Below are positions 51,904 through 61,074 of a stretch of 64,000 bases of DNA, piece after piece. This DNA comes from Oceanospirillum sp048270425 (GTDB lineage: Bacteria > Pseudomonadota > Gammaproteobacteria > Pseudomonadales > Halomonadaceae). Numbering within the stretch: position 1 is the first letter of the stretch; the number at the start of each line of letters is the position of its first letter. Location: positions 134,646 through 198,645 of the forward strand of contig JBLWSY010000005.1 in NCBI GenBank assembly GCA_048270425.1, in the 5' to 3' direction. Below the pieces are notes generated by a model that was given only the letters and a program-made list of their open reading frames with translations, searched no databases and had not been told where the DNA came from. The position numbers and the translations under genes were made by a program.

Positions 51904-53208
51904 ATGAATCTTGAGTACGATGCGCTCTCGCGGGCCAAACGTCGTAAGCTCTTTTTCCTGATCTCTGCATTTTTCGGTTTGGCCGTTTTTGCGCTTCTGG
52001 TCTGGGCGTTACGTGAGCTGATTTTGCCTGCGATTGTCGGGGCTCTCGCCGCTTATCTTTGTCACCCACTGCTGGCCCGAATGCGCCGTTATGGCGTCCC
52101 CAAAGCTGCGGCCATTTTGCTGCTGTTTACCGGTTTTTTTCTGATTATCAGTCTGGTTTCCGGCCAGATACGGGATGCGATCCCGGATGAACAGGGCAAA
52201 CTGGAATTAAGGGTGCGGATTCAGTTTAAGCTGAATGAAAAATACCAGCAGCTGATGCAGGTGGATGACAACGGCAAAGGCAATCTGGTCTACAGCCTTG
52301 TGGGCAGTGAGATTGAGCCTTTCTGGCAGCAGATCAACAGCTGGCTTATCCTGCCGCCAAAAGAGCGTCAGCAGTTTGAAGAGTATTACCGTAGCCGCTT
52401 TGGGGCTGACCGCTTCGACCAGAAGTACTACCGATATTTCCTCGCTAATATTGAGCAGCATAAAAAGAACAATGCGCTCCATACCGCTGATGAATCCGTG
52501 GATCAGAGTGCTCAGGCGGTTGCTGCGGAGAAGCAGGCCGAATCGTCTGCGAACGCTAACGCAGGCCTTCTGGCGGCAATTGGTGGTGTGATCTCTCTCT
52601 GGATGGCCGCCCCTTTTGTTTTTCTGTTTCTCCTGTTGGATGAAGGAGAGATCAAGCGCAGTCTGGTAATGCTGGTGCCCAACCGTTATTTCGAGATGGT
52701 GCTGACCGTGATCCACAACGTAGATGATGCGCTGGGGCGTTATCTGCGGGGAACCTTTCTGGAATGCACCCTTGTTGGTTTTACCCTGATGGTGGGGCTC
52801 TTTGCTATCGGCTTTGGCGCGAAATGGGCGTTTGTCATTGGCACGCTGGCGGGTCTTGCTAACGCGATCCCTTTTCTTGGCCCTGGGATTGGTCTGTTAA
52901 TCGGTTTGATTTATGGCTTGGTGGTAGAAGAGTACACACCACTTTTCAGCTTTATCACGGCCGACAGCATGTTTATCTGGGTGCTGGTGGTTGTGGGTAT
53001 TACACAGTTGTTGGATAACGCGGTTTATCAGCCTGTCGTGCTGGGCAATGCGGTCAGTCTGCACCCGCTGGTGGTGATTATCGGGGTTATGGGCGGTTCT
53101 ATTCTGCTGGGCTTTACCGGAATGCTGTTCGCTATTCCTGTTATTGTGGTGCTCAAGGTCGTTATCAGTACCCTGATCCAGCAGATGAAAGCCTACCAGA
53201 TTATCTGA
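51904..53208 (+). CDS. AI-2E family (YdiK/PerM-like) membrane transporter
   Basis: 434 residues, with hydrophobic segments at the N-terminus (FFLISAFFGLAVFALLVWALRELILPAIVGALAAYL) and the typical cluster of C-terminal spans (FLECTLVGFTLMVGLFAIGFGAKWAFVIGTLAGLANAIPFLGPGIGLLIGLIYGL, LHPLVVIIGVMGGSILLGFTGMLFAIPVIVVLKV). A soluble loop of about 130 residues lies between. The family name comes from an AI-2 exporter; true substrates differ. ATG 51904 with GAGG nine bases before. Confidence 0.85.
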   Translation: MNLEYDALSRAKRRKLFFLISAFFGLAVFALLVWALRELILPAIVGALAAYLCHPLLARMRRYGVPKAAAILLLFTGFFLIISLVSGQIRDAIPDEQGKLELRVRIQFKLNEKYQQLMQVDDNGKGNLVYSLVGSEIEPFWQQINSWLILPPKERQQFEEYYRSRFGADRFDQKYYRYFLANIEQHKKNNALHTADESVDQSAQAVAAEKQAESSANANAGLLAAIGGVISLWMAAPFVFLFLLLDEGEIKRSLVMLVPNRYFEMVLTVIHNVDDALGRYLRGTFLECTLVGFTLMVGLFAIGFGAKWAFVIGTLAGLANAIPFLGPGIGLLIGLIYGLVVEEYTPLFSFITADSMFIWVLVVVGITQLLDNAVYQPVVLGNAVSLHPLVVIIGVMGGSILLGFTGMLFAIPVIVVLKVVISTLIQQMKAYQII

Positions 53209-53289
53209 ATCTGTTACCCTATCGGTGAATTTAAACCCTGTTAATGGCTCGACTATGATCAGTCGACTGGCAGTTTAGGAAAAAGCAGT

Positions 53290-53658
53290 ATGAAACCAGG
53301 TCATACCGGTCTGACCCACCTTATTCATTCAACCCGTTATTCCATGAAAGGCCTTAAGGCTGCTTTTGTTAATGAAGCGGCTTTTCGTCAGGAAGTGGCT
53401 TTGTGCATCATCCTGTTTCCGGCGGCTGTTTTTCTGGGCCAAACCCTGATCGAACGGCTGCTGCTGATCGGCTGTTGTGTGCTGGTTCTGATTGCTGAAC
53501 TGATTAACTCTGCCATTGAATCTGTCGTGGATCGCATCGGCCCCGAGCATCATGAGCTGTCCGGACGGGCGAAGGATATCGGCTCTGCAGCGGTATTTAT
53601 CGCCTTGGTCTTTGCCGGTGTGACATGGGGCAGCATCCTGATCAGTCGTTTTTGGTAA
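53290..53658 (+). CDS. dgkA: Diacylglycerol kinase DgkA
   Basis: Small trimeric inner-membrane kinase recycling diacylglycerol from membrane-derived oligosaccharide or LPS modification. 122 residues, with NEAAFRQEVALCI and the conserved ELINSAIESVVDRIGPEHHELSGRAKDIGSAAVF. Three membrane segments. Alone between the permease and glnE. Confidence 0.96.
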   Translation: MKPGHTGLTHLIHSTRYSMKGLKAAFVNEAAFRQEVALCIILFPAAVFLGQTLIERLLLIGCCVLVLIAELINSAIESVVDRIGPEHHELSGRAKDIGSAAVFIALVFAGVTWGSILISRFW

Positions 53659-53770
53659 AACTAAGCGCTAGTGTTATTTCAACGCAATCGTTATGCAGTG
53701 TGTCTGTATCGTCATCCGGTCTGTTTTGGCCGGCCAGATTTTGGTCTGTTAGGTTTATAAAGGAATCACC

Positions 53771-56701
53771 ATGACATCATCCATCCCGCAACAGCCCCCT
53801 CAACATCTGCCTGAAAATCTGAAATCCACCTCGGATCAGCACTGGCAAAAACTGCAGGATGGATTGGAGCCTGATCTTTTTGCCGGACTTAAAGCCCTGC
53901 CCTTTGCGGATAAGATTGTGGTCTGCAGCGAGTACGTGGTCGACAGCGCTTTGCGTTTTCCTTTCCTGTTGGCAGAGATGCTGGAAAAAGGCTGGTTCAC
54001 CGAGTCTCTGACTGCTGCCCAGATGCGCGAGATTCTGCAGGCTAAGCTGGCGAACTGTGCCGCTGAAAACGACCTGCACCGCGCCCTGCGTCAGTTCCGC
54101 CGTCAGATGATGATGCGTATTATCTGGCGTGATTTCTCCTTCACCACCAATATGTGGCAGACCACTGCTGAGCTGAGCCATCTGGCGGATATCTGTGTCG
54201 ATGAAGCACTGAGCTGGCTGTACGATTTTTATACACCTAAGTGGGGCACGCCTTATTCCAAAGCGGAAGAGGGCCGGGAGCCGCAACCTCAGCGTATGTC
54301 GGTCATCGGCATGGGCAAGCTGGGTGCCTGTGAACTGAACCTCTCTTCCGATATCGATCTGATGTTCTGTTTCCCGAAACATGGTCAGACTCAGGGCGGC
54401 AGCCGCTCGCTGGATAATCAGGATTTCTTTATCCGTCTTGGGCAGAAGCTGATCGCAGCGCTGGATGCCAATACCGTTGATGGTTTTGTTTTCCGGGTGG
54501 ATATGCGTTTGCGCCCTTATGGGCAAAGCGGATCGCTGGCGCTGAGCCACAACGCCATGGTGGAGTACTACCACGATCAGGGTCGGGAGTGGGAACGCTA
54601 CGCCATGATCAAGGCGCGTATTATCGCCGGTGATATCGAAGGCGGTAACGCACTGCTGGAAGAGCTGAATTCTTTTGTGTACCGCAAGTATGTGGATTTC
54701 TCCGCCATCGAATCCCTGCGGGATATGAAGGCGATGATCAACCGCGAGGTGCGCCGTAAGGGACTGATCACTAACGTCAAACTCGGCCCCGGCGGTATCC
54801 GTGAGGTGGAGTTTATTACCCAGGTGTTCCAGCTGATCCGCGGTGGCCGGGATACCGAACTGCAGGAACGCTCGATCCGCAAAGTGCTGCCGATCATCAG
54901 CGGCCTTGGCCTGATTCCTCAGGCAGTGACCGATGAGCTGCTGGAAGGCTATCTCTTCCTGCGTAATGCCGAACATGCTCTGCAGGGCGTCGCGGATCAG
55001 CAGACCCAGACGCTGCCGGAAGATGATTTCCCGCGCCTGCGTATGGCCTACATCATGAATTTCGATAACTGGCAGGATTTCGAGGCCCGTCTGGAGCTGG
55101 AGCGGGGCAAAGTCAGTAAACACTTCGCCAATGTGATTGCCGCTCCCGAAGATGAGGAGGAGCAGGATGACAGCCAGAGCGCAGAACTCGGTGCGCTCTG
55201 GAAAGGCGAATACGATCCCGAGGCCGGTGCCCGTCTCTTGGAAGAGCAGGGTTTTGAAGATGCCGAAACCACCTATCGCCGACTGGACAGCCTGCGTAAC
55301 AGCCGGGTCGTTCAGGGGTTACAGCGGGAAGGTCGTGAGCGCCTCGAGGCCTTTATGCCGATGTTGCTGCAGGCGGTGACCGAATGCGGTACGCCATCCC
55401 AGACTCTGGAGCGTACTCTGCTGCTGGTGGAAGCCGTACTGCGAAGAAGTGCTTACTTTGTGCTGCTGATGGAGAACCCAAGCGCCCTCAAGCAGCTGGT
55501 TAAACTCTGTTCCGCCAGTCCGTGGATTGCCGAGCATCTGGCGAAAACCCCGATCCTGCTGGATGAGCTGCTCAATCCCGCCACACTTTATACACCCGCA
55601 GATATTGAGCTGCTGCGTGATGATCTTCGCCAGCAGATGTTGCGTCTGCCGGAAGAAGATGAAGAAGCGCAGATGGAAGCGCTGCGCTACTTCAAGCGTG
55701 CTCACGTACTGCGTGTGGCGGCATCGGATATCAACCAGACCCGCCATCTGATGAAGGTGAGTGATTACCTCACTTATATCGCTGAAGCGGTGCTGGAATA
55801 TGTGCTGCAGATGGCATGGAAAACCCTGACCGATAAATACGGTGTACCGGCGAAAGAGGATGGTGCTCCCTGTGACCCGTCCTTTGTCATTGTCGGTTAC
55901 GGCAAGATGGGGGGGATCGAGCTGGGTTATGGCTCGGATCTGGATCTGGTGTTCCTGCATGACGCCGCCTCTCAGGGCGTGACCGATGGTGACAGCAAGG
56001 GTAAGAAGAGCATCGACAATGGCGTCTTTTTCACCCGTCTGGGTCAGCGGATTATTCATATTCTGAACACCCTGACGCCATCCGGCCAGCTGTATGAGGT
56101 GGATATGCGTCTGCGGCCGTCCGGTAATTCGGGCCTGCTGGTCAGCTCTGTGAAAGCCTTCCGGGACTACCAGCTGAAAGAAGCCTGGACCTGGGAGAAA
56201 CAAGCTTTGGTGCGCGCCCGTGTTGTGGCCGGTAGTCCTGAGGTTGCTGATAAGTTTGCTGAGGTGCGTGCTGAAATTCTCACTGAAGCGCGCGACCTGA
56301 ATCAGCTGAAGGAAGACGTTGTCTCCATGCGTATTAAGATGCGGGACAATCTGGGTTCCAAACCGGATGCGACCGGTACGCACACCAGCTTCCACCTGAA
56401 GCAGGATGCCGGTGGTATGGTAGATATTGAGTTTATCGCCCAGTACTGCGTACTACGCTTCAGCAGTGAACACCCTGAGCTGCTGCAGTGGACCGATAAC
56501 ATGCGCATTCTGGAGACGGTTGAGCAGGTGGGGCTGTTAACGCCTGAGCAGGTCGCCCAGCTGAGCGAGGCTTATCTGGTGTACCGTCAGGCCGCCCATG
56601 ATGCTTCTATGCAGAAGGTACCGAGCGTGGTGTCTGCGGATCAGTTTACCGATCACCGCGCGAACGTGACCCGCATCTGGCAGAGTCTGCTGGAAAGCTG
56701 A
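53771..56701 (+). CDS. glnE: Glutamine synthetase adenylyltransferase/adenylyl-removing enzyme
   Basis: Bifunctional enzyme that attaches and removes AMP on glutamine synthetase, coupled to PII. Two nucleotidyltransferase domains are visible: the N-terminal removase (GMGKLGACELNLSSDIDLMFCFP) and the C-terminal transferase (GYGKMGGIELGYGSDLDLVFLH), each with the G-S/x-D-x-D motif. Central linker helices separate them. 976 residues, normal. Followed by ilvE. Confidence 0.97.
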   Translation: MTSSIPQQPPQHLPENLKSTSDQHWQKLQDGLEPDLFAGLKALPFADKIVVCSEYVVDSALRFPFLLAEMLEKGWFTESLTAAQMREILQAKLANCAAENDLHRALRQFRRQMMMRIIWRDFSFTTNMWQTTAELSHLADICVDEALSWLYDFYTPKWGTPYSKAEEGREPQPQRMSVIGMGKLGACELNLSSDIDLMFCFPKHGQTQGGSRSLDNQDFFIRLGQKLIAALDANTVDGFVFRVDMRLRPYGQSGSLALSHNAMVEYYHDQGREWERYAMIKARIIAGDIEGGNALLEELNSFVYRKYVDFSAIESLRDMKAMINREVRRKGLITNVKLGPGGIREVEFITQVFQLIRGGRDTELQERSIRKVLPIISGLGLIPQAVTDELLEGYLFLRNAEHALQGVADQQTQTLPEDDFPRLRMAYIMNFDNWQDFEARLELERGKVSKHFANVIAAPEDEEEQDDSQSAELGALWKGEYDPEAGARLLEEQGFEDAETTYRRLDSLRNSRVVQGLQREGRERLEAFMPMLLQAVTECGTPSQTLERTLLLVEAVLRRSAYFVLLMENPSALKQLVKLCSASPWIAEHLAKTPILLDELLNPATLYTPADIELLRDDLRQQMLRLPEEDEEAQMEALRYFKRAHVLRVAASDINQTRHLMKVSDYLTYIAEAVLEYVLQMAWKTLTDKYGVPAKEDGAPCDPSFVIVGYGKMGGIELGYGSDLDLVFLHDAASQGVTDGDSKGKKSIDNGVFFTRLGQRIIHILNTLTPSGQLYEVDMRLRPSGNSGLLVSSVKAFRDYQLKEAWTWEKQALVRARVVAGSPEVADKFAEVRAEILTEARDLNQLKEDVVSMRIKMRDNLGSKPDATGTHTSFHLKQDAGGMVDIEFIAQYCVLRFSSEHPELLQWTDNMRILETVEQVGLLTPEQVAQLSEAYLVYRQAAHDASMQKVPSVVSADQFTDHRANVTRIWQSLLES

Positions 56702-56814
56702 CCGCCCGGTGGCGCAAAGCCTCTTATACTGAAGCTTGAACACGGAATAATAATTCGAAAACAAAACAGCAATTTAAAATAAAAACACAACCCAAACGCT
56801 GAAGGAAATCCGAT

Positions 56815-57744
56815 ATGTCTATGGCCGAACGCGAAGGTCTGATCTGGTTAGATGGCCAGATGGTGGACTGGAAAGATGCAAAAGTACATGTACTGACTCA
56901 CACCCTGCACTACGGTATGGGGTGTTTTGAAGGTGTCCGGGCTTATGCAACCGACAAGGGCGCGCAGATCTTCCGCCTGCAGGAGCACACCGACCGTCTG
57001 TTCCGTTCGGCCCATATTCTGGATATGCAGATTCCTTTCAGCAAAGAGGAGCTGAACGAAGCTCAGCTGGCTGCCGTGCGTGACAACAATCTGGATCACG
57101 CCTACCTGCGCCCTATGGTGTTTTACGGATCTGAGGGCATGGGGCTGCGTGCAGACAACCTGAAAGTGCATGTGATGGTCGCCGCCTGGGAGTGGCCGTC
57201 TTATATGTCACCGGAAGCAAAAGAGCTGGGCATCAAGGTGCAGACCTCCTCCTACACCCGTCATCATGTGAATATCACCATGTGTAAGGCGAAGGCCAAC
57301 GGCAACTACATGAACTCTATGCTGGCGCTGTCAGAAGCCCTGCGTAGTGGTTGTGAAGAAGCCCTGCTGCTGGATAACGAAGGTTATGTGGCGGAAGGTT
57401 CCGGCGAGAATATCTTTGTGATTCGTGACGGCAAGATCTATACCCCGGAACTGACCTCCTGTCTGGATGGTATCACTCGTCGCACCGTGATGGAGCTGGC
57501 GAAAGAGGAGCTGGGTCTGGATGTGATCGAAAAACGCATCACCCGTGATGAGGTTTATATTGCGGATGAAGCCTTCTTCACCGGTACTGCGGCTGAAGTG
57601 CTGCCGATCCGTGAGCTGGATGGTCGTCAGATCGGCACCGGCCGTCGTGGCCCGATTACTGAGAAACTGCAGAGCCTCTATTTTGATCAGGTGACCGGCA
57701 AACGTGCCGAGCACCCCGAATGGCTGGCTCCGGTGAAGGCTTAA
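56815..57744 (+). CDS. ilvE: Branched-chain amino acid aminotransferase
   Basis: PLP enzyme making Val, Leu and Ile from their keto acids, closing the pathway begun by ilvIH and ilvC. Fold-type IV: LTHTLHYGMGCFEGVRAY, catalytic lysine in ITMCKAKANGNYMNSMLA, cofactor site in AEGSGENIFVIRDG and CLDGITRRTVMELA. 309 residues. In Pseudomonas, ilvE also follows glnE. A strong terminator follows. Confidence 0.96.
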   Translation: MSMAEREGLIWLDGQMVDWKDAKVHVLTHTLHYGMGCFEGVRAYATDKGAQIFRLQEHTDRLFRSAHILDMQIPFSKEELNEAQLAAVRDNNLDHAYLRPMVFYGSEGMGLRADNLKVHVMVAAWEWPSYMSPEAKELGIKVQTSSYTRHHVNITMCKAKANGNYMNSMLALSEALRSGCEEALLLDNEGYVAEGSGENIFVIRDGKIYTPELTSCLDGITRRTVMELAKEELGLDVIEKRITRDEVYIADEAFFTGTAAEVLPIRELDGRQIGTGRRGPITEKLQSLYFDQVTGKRAEHPEWLAPVKA

Positions 57745-57768
57745 TTGACGGGTTTAGCCTGACCGACA

Positions 57769-57801
57769 ATACCCGCTGTGACAACACAGCGGGTATTTTT
57801 T
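57769..57801 (+). terminator. Rho-independent terminator after ilvE
   Basis: ATACCCGCTGTG-ACAA-CACAGCGGGTAT, a perfect 12-bp stem followed by T's. Confidence 0.92.
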
Positions 57802-57850
57802 TGCGCTTCTGGTTTTGCGCTCCCGGTTTTGTGTTTTAAGCGCTAAAACC

Positions 57851-58432
57851 TCAGAGGATAAGTTTATAGAGCGCAAAAATAACAAGCAGCAGCAACGCCA
57901 GTTTTTGTGCTCTTGATTTATGCGCTTTCAGCCAGCGATAGCCGGACTTACCCCAAAGGCTCATCACCCAGGCGATAGAAAAATAGCGAATGGAGCGGGT
58001 CACCAGCATCGCCAGCAGAAACAGCACAAAGGGAAAGGCGGTACTGCCTGCCGCCAGCATGGCGATCTGGGTCGGCAAGGGGGTTATGCCCACCGTCAGC
58101 AGATACCAGAAACCATTTTCCTCCATCTCGGTCAAAGCAGCCTGATAATATTGCTGGCTTTCCTGCGACTGCAGCAACCAGGGTTCCAGTTGATCCAGCA
58201 AATGCACGGCGCTGAAATAACCTAGGGTAGCTCCGGCCAGAAAACCCAACAGCGCGATGCCTGCCAGCAACCAGATGCGTTTGGTTGAGGCTTGCAGCAT
58301 TAGCGGCACCAGTACAAATTCCAGCGGGATCGGAACAATCGTGGATTCCAGAAAGGAAAAAACAAACAGCGCCGGGTAGAGCCATTTCTGATCAGCAATA
58401 TTGTTGAAGTAGTTGATAAGGTGTTTTTTCAT
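57851..58432 (-). CDS. VTT-domain (DedA/YqaA-like) membrane protein
   Basis: 193 residues with the SNARE-associated/VTT fold: ALFVFSFLESTIVPIPLEFVLVPLML, LLGFLAGATLGYFSAVHLLD, LLTVGITPLPTQIAMLAAGSTAFPFVLFLLAMLVTRSIRYF. Such proteins act in membrane phospholipid flipping or envelope homeostasis; no specific role can be given here. ATG 58432 follows GGGAAAG; a longer start at 58504 lacks support. Confidence 0.82.
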   Translation of the reverse strand: MKKHLINYFNNIADQKWLYPALFVFSFLESTIVPIPLEFVLVPLMLQASTKRIWLLAGIALLGFLAGATLGYFSAVHLLDQLEPWLLQSQESQQYYQAALTEMEENGFWYLLTVGITPLPTQIAMLAAGSTAFPFVLFLLAMLVTRSIRYFSIAWVMSLWGKSGYRWLKAHKSRAQKLALLLLVIFALYKLIL

Positions 58433-58649
58433 CGCTTTCCCTGAGCTGTTTTGCCACAACTGTTTTCTAAGAGCCTGATGTTTTGTCAGAACAAAATGCA
58501 ACAACGGCCTGTTGCGGGTGCCACCTGTTTGGCCGCAGCCTATGAGTTGCTATCCGGCATCGATGTTATTACTGTGATCCGCATAATGAATCATACCTCA
58601 ACCCTCATCATCATTTTGACGCCCGTAAACAGGACTCAGAGCCCGTAAC

Positions 58650-60944
58650 ATGACAAACCCAAGTAGGATACAGGGCTTTGCCCGCGCTCAGGAACAGGCG
58701 CAGTGCTTTCTGGATACCCTGTTGGCAGATAGCCAAAACCCCCAAACGTTCACGCGCCTTGCAGAGGATATCCGTCACTGGAGTCAGAATGCACCTAAGG
58801 TTTCATTGGCACATAAACTGAGCTTTTTTAACAGTCCGGCTTTTATTAAAAAGCTGGTCCGTGAGAAACAACTCAGGCGCTACCTGCAGGAATCTCTGGC
58901 CTATCTGTATGTCCGGGATCTGGATCTCGACCTCAACCAGACAGACGTTGCCGACAAGATCGACTATCTGACCGATGATTTAGCAAAACGACTTGGTCGT
59001 GTTTCGGAGAATTCTGACCCGGCAGACGCCCCTGATATGATGCTGCACGGTTTTCGCTGGGCAAAAAAGCATCAGGCTGAGAGGGCCTTTATCTGGCTGT
59101 CGGCTAAAATTTATCGCCTGAAGCAGGAACTGCCGGAAGCACTGGCAGCTCATCAGGGCCTGCGCAAGCTGCTGAAAGTTGTCGCCGGTGTGCTGATGAA
59201 CGAGTGGCAAAGTAAAGGTGAGCATGCTGACTTTGAGCAGGCGATCCGCCTGGGGTACTACTACGGCCTGACGTATCCGCTGATTGATGATCTGCAGGAT
59301 TCTCAGGTACTGACAACGGATCAGCAGGCCCGTTTTAATCAGGCTCTTGAAACATCCATTCTGCAGGGTGTCGTTCATAAACCGGATGATGGCAAAGGGG
59401 GTCAATGTCAGGCAGACAAGCCGGGTCAGTGGCTCAATTACGTTTTTGATGAGCTGGCGGAAGCCTTCGTTTTTATTCAGCAACAGCAGGGCGATCATTT
59501 TCAGGCCTTTCTGGATCAGGCCTATATTTTTCTGAAATCCCAGCAGGCCGATGCCGGGCCGGTATGGCTGGGGATGATTAATAAATCGAGCCGCTCCCGT
59601 ATTCTGGCCGATGCATTGGTCTCTAATCAGGTTACCCTGGGCAACTACCAGTACTTCGGATTATTTAACCAACTGCATGATGATCTTAAAGATGTGGATC
59701 TGGATTATCAGGAGGGCAATATCACCCCGTTTGTTGCTCTGATCTACCAGAACAGAACCTACCAGGGCATTCATCCTTATCGGTTGTACTGGTCGTTGCT
59801 GCACCACCTGATCTACCGATGCTATCGGGGAGATTCTCAGACCCGAAAACTTCTGATAAAGCGCTGCATCAACAGCCACAAGTTGCTGTTAGAGACGCTT
59901 GGTAAGGCCGGATTTTCTGAGCGAATGGCGCGCTTAACACAGGACTGCCCGGAACTTAAACCCATTCAACAGTCTGTACGGGCTGCGCTTGAACTGCCAT
60001 TGGAAATGGGCTGGTTAGATAAGTTTTTCAGTACCCAGCTGCAACAGCAACTGCAGGATGCACAGAATCAACAGCGGGGTTTTGGTGCGTTAGAACAGCG
60101 CATTAAAGGGATTCAGGCGCAGATCGGTAAACAGCTGCCCCTCAACGCCGGGAACCCGCTCGAAGACGCCGCAAACTATTCGCTGTCCGCTGGCGGTAAA
60201 TACTTTCGGGGCGTGTTATGCACTCTCTACAGCAAGGATTGTCTGGGACTGTCCTTTGATCAGATTGCTCCTGTGGTGCGCTTTATTGAATATATGCACA
60301 CCGCTTCGCTGATTCTGGATGATAAACCCAGTCAGGATAATTCTGACCTGCGTCGGGGCAAGCCGACCTTACATCAGCACTTGCAGAGTGAAGCCAAAGC
60401 TGAGATCTCTGCCGTCAACCTGATCCTGAAAGCGGTGGAAGTTCATGCGGGTATGGGACAGTTTAAAGCAGAGCATCTGCTGAAATCTCTGGAATACGCC
60501 AGCCAGCTCAGCCAGAAGATCTGTCATGGCCAATGGCTGGATCTGGAGGCGCAGGGTAATGCTTTAACGCTTGAGGCGCTGGAAGAGATCAGCCTGAAGA
60601 AAACGGCTTACGCTATTGAGAGCGCGCTGGTGCTGCCAGCCCTTCTCACCGGACAGTCTGAGGGGCATATCGCTAGTCTGCAGCGGTTCGCTTACCATCT
60701 GGGGATCGCCTTCCAGATAAAAGATGACCTGCTGGATGTGGAGTCTAATGAGGCCACGCTGGGCAAACCTGCACAATTGGATGCACAGAACCAGGCTTCC
60801 ACGTTTGTTCGTTGTCTTGGACGACAGGGGGCAACGGAGCAGTTGTACCGACATTATTACTGTGCCATTGAATCGATCAGCGAGATCGATAACGCACAGG
60901 CATTAACACAAATGGCTGCCTGGCTGGTTAAGCGTTCAAATTAA
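58650..60944 (+). CDS. Tandem two-domain class I isoprenoid synthase
   Basis: 764 residues, about twice a polyprenyl synthase. The C-terminal half (about 485-764) is a polyprenyl synthetase: first aspartate motif SLILDDKPSQDNSDLRRGKPT (557-563), second FQIKDDLLDVE (692-696), plus the GGKYFRGVL diphosphate site. The N-terminal half (about 1-470) is all-helical with its own aspartate pairs DDLQD (213-217) and DDLKD (344-348), so it looks like a second class I isoprenoid fold, possibly a terpene cyclase or a diverged synthase. No signal peptide. The next gene, 130 bases on, is a family 9 glycosyltransferase. No named product can be assigned. ATG start follows CCCGTAAC; ribosome site weak. Confidence 0.8.
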   Translation: MTNPSRIQGFARAQEQAQCFLDTLLADSQNPQTFTRLAEDIRHWSQNAPKVSLAHKLSFFNSPAFIKKLVREKQLRRYLQESLAYLYVRDLDLDLNQTDVADKIDYLTDDLAKRLGRVSENSDPADAPDMMLHGFRWAKKHQAERAFIWLSAKIYRLKQELPEALAAHQGLRKLLKVVAGVLMNEWQSKGEHADFEQAIRLGYYYGLTYPLIDDLQDSQVLTTDQQARFNQALETSILQGVVHKPDDGKGGQCQADKPGQWLNYVFDELAEAFVFIQQQQGDHFQAFLDQAYIFLKSQQADAGPVWLGMINKSSRSRILADALVSNQVTLGNYQYFGLFNQLHDDLKDVDLDYQEGNITPFVALIYQNRTYQGIHPYRLYWSLLHHLIYRCYRGDSQTRKLLIKRCINSHKLLLETLGKAGFSERMARLTQDCPELKPIQQSVRAALELPLEMGWLDKFFSTQLQQQLQDAQNQQRGFGALEQRIKGIQAQIGKQLPLNAGNPLEDAANYSLSAGGKYFRGVLCTLYSKDCLGLSFDQIAPVVRFIEYMHTASLILDDKPSQDNSDLRRGKPTLHQHLQSEAKAEISAVNLILKAVEVHAGMGQFKAEHLLKSLEYASQLSQKICHGQWLDLEAQGNALTLEALEEISLKKTAYAIESALVLPALLTGQSEGHIASLQRFAYHLGIAFQIKDDLLDVESNEATLGKPAQLDAQNQASTFVRCLGRQGATEQLYRHYYCAIESISEIDNAQALTQMAAWLVKRSN

Positions 60945-61074
60945 ACGCGGCCTGTTGTGATGATTACCCCGTGACCCGATCCAGATCATTTGTCGAAGTA
61001 TGCCCCCTTGTAAAAGCTGCCTTGGGCAGTAATATGCTGTGATCCTTCACTCCTGCAAGCGAAATGAGCCTGTC

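Noticed and set aside
53777..55123. Long antisense frame over glnE (448 residues)
   Set aside because: Same cause; translation has no domain features.
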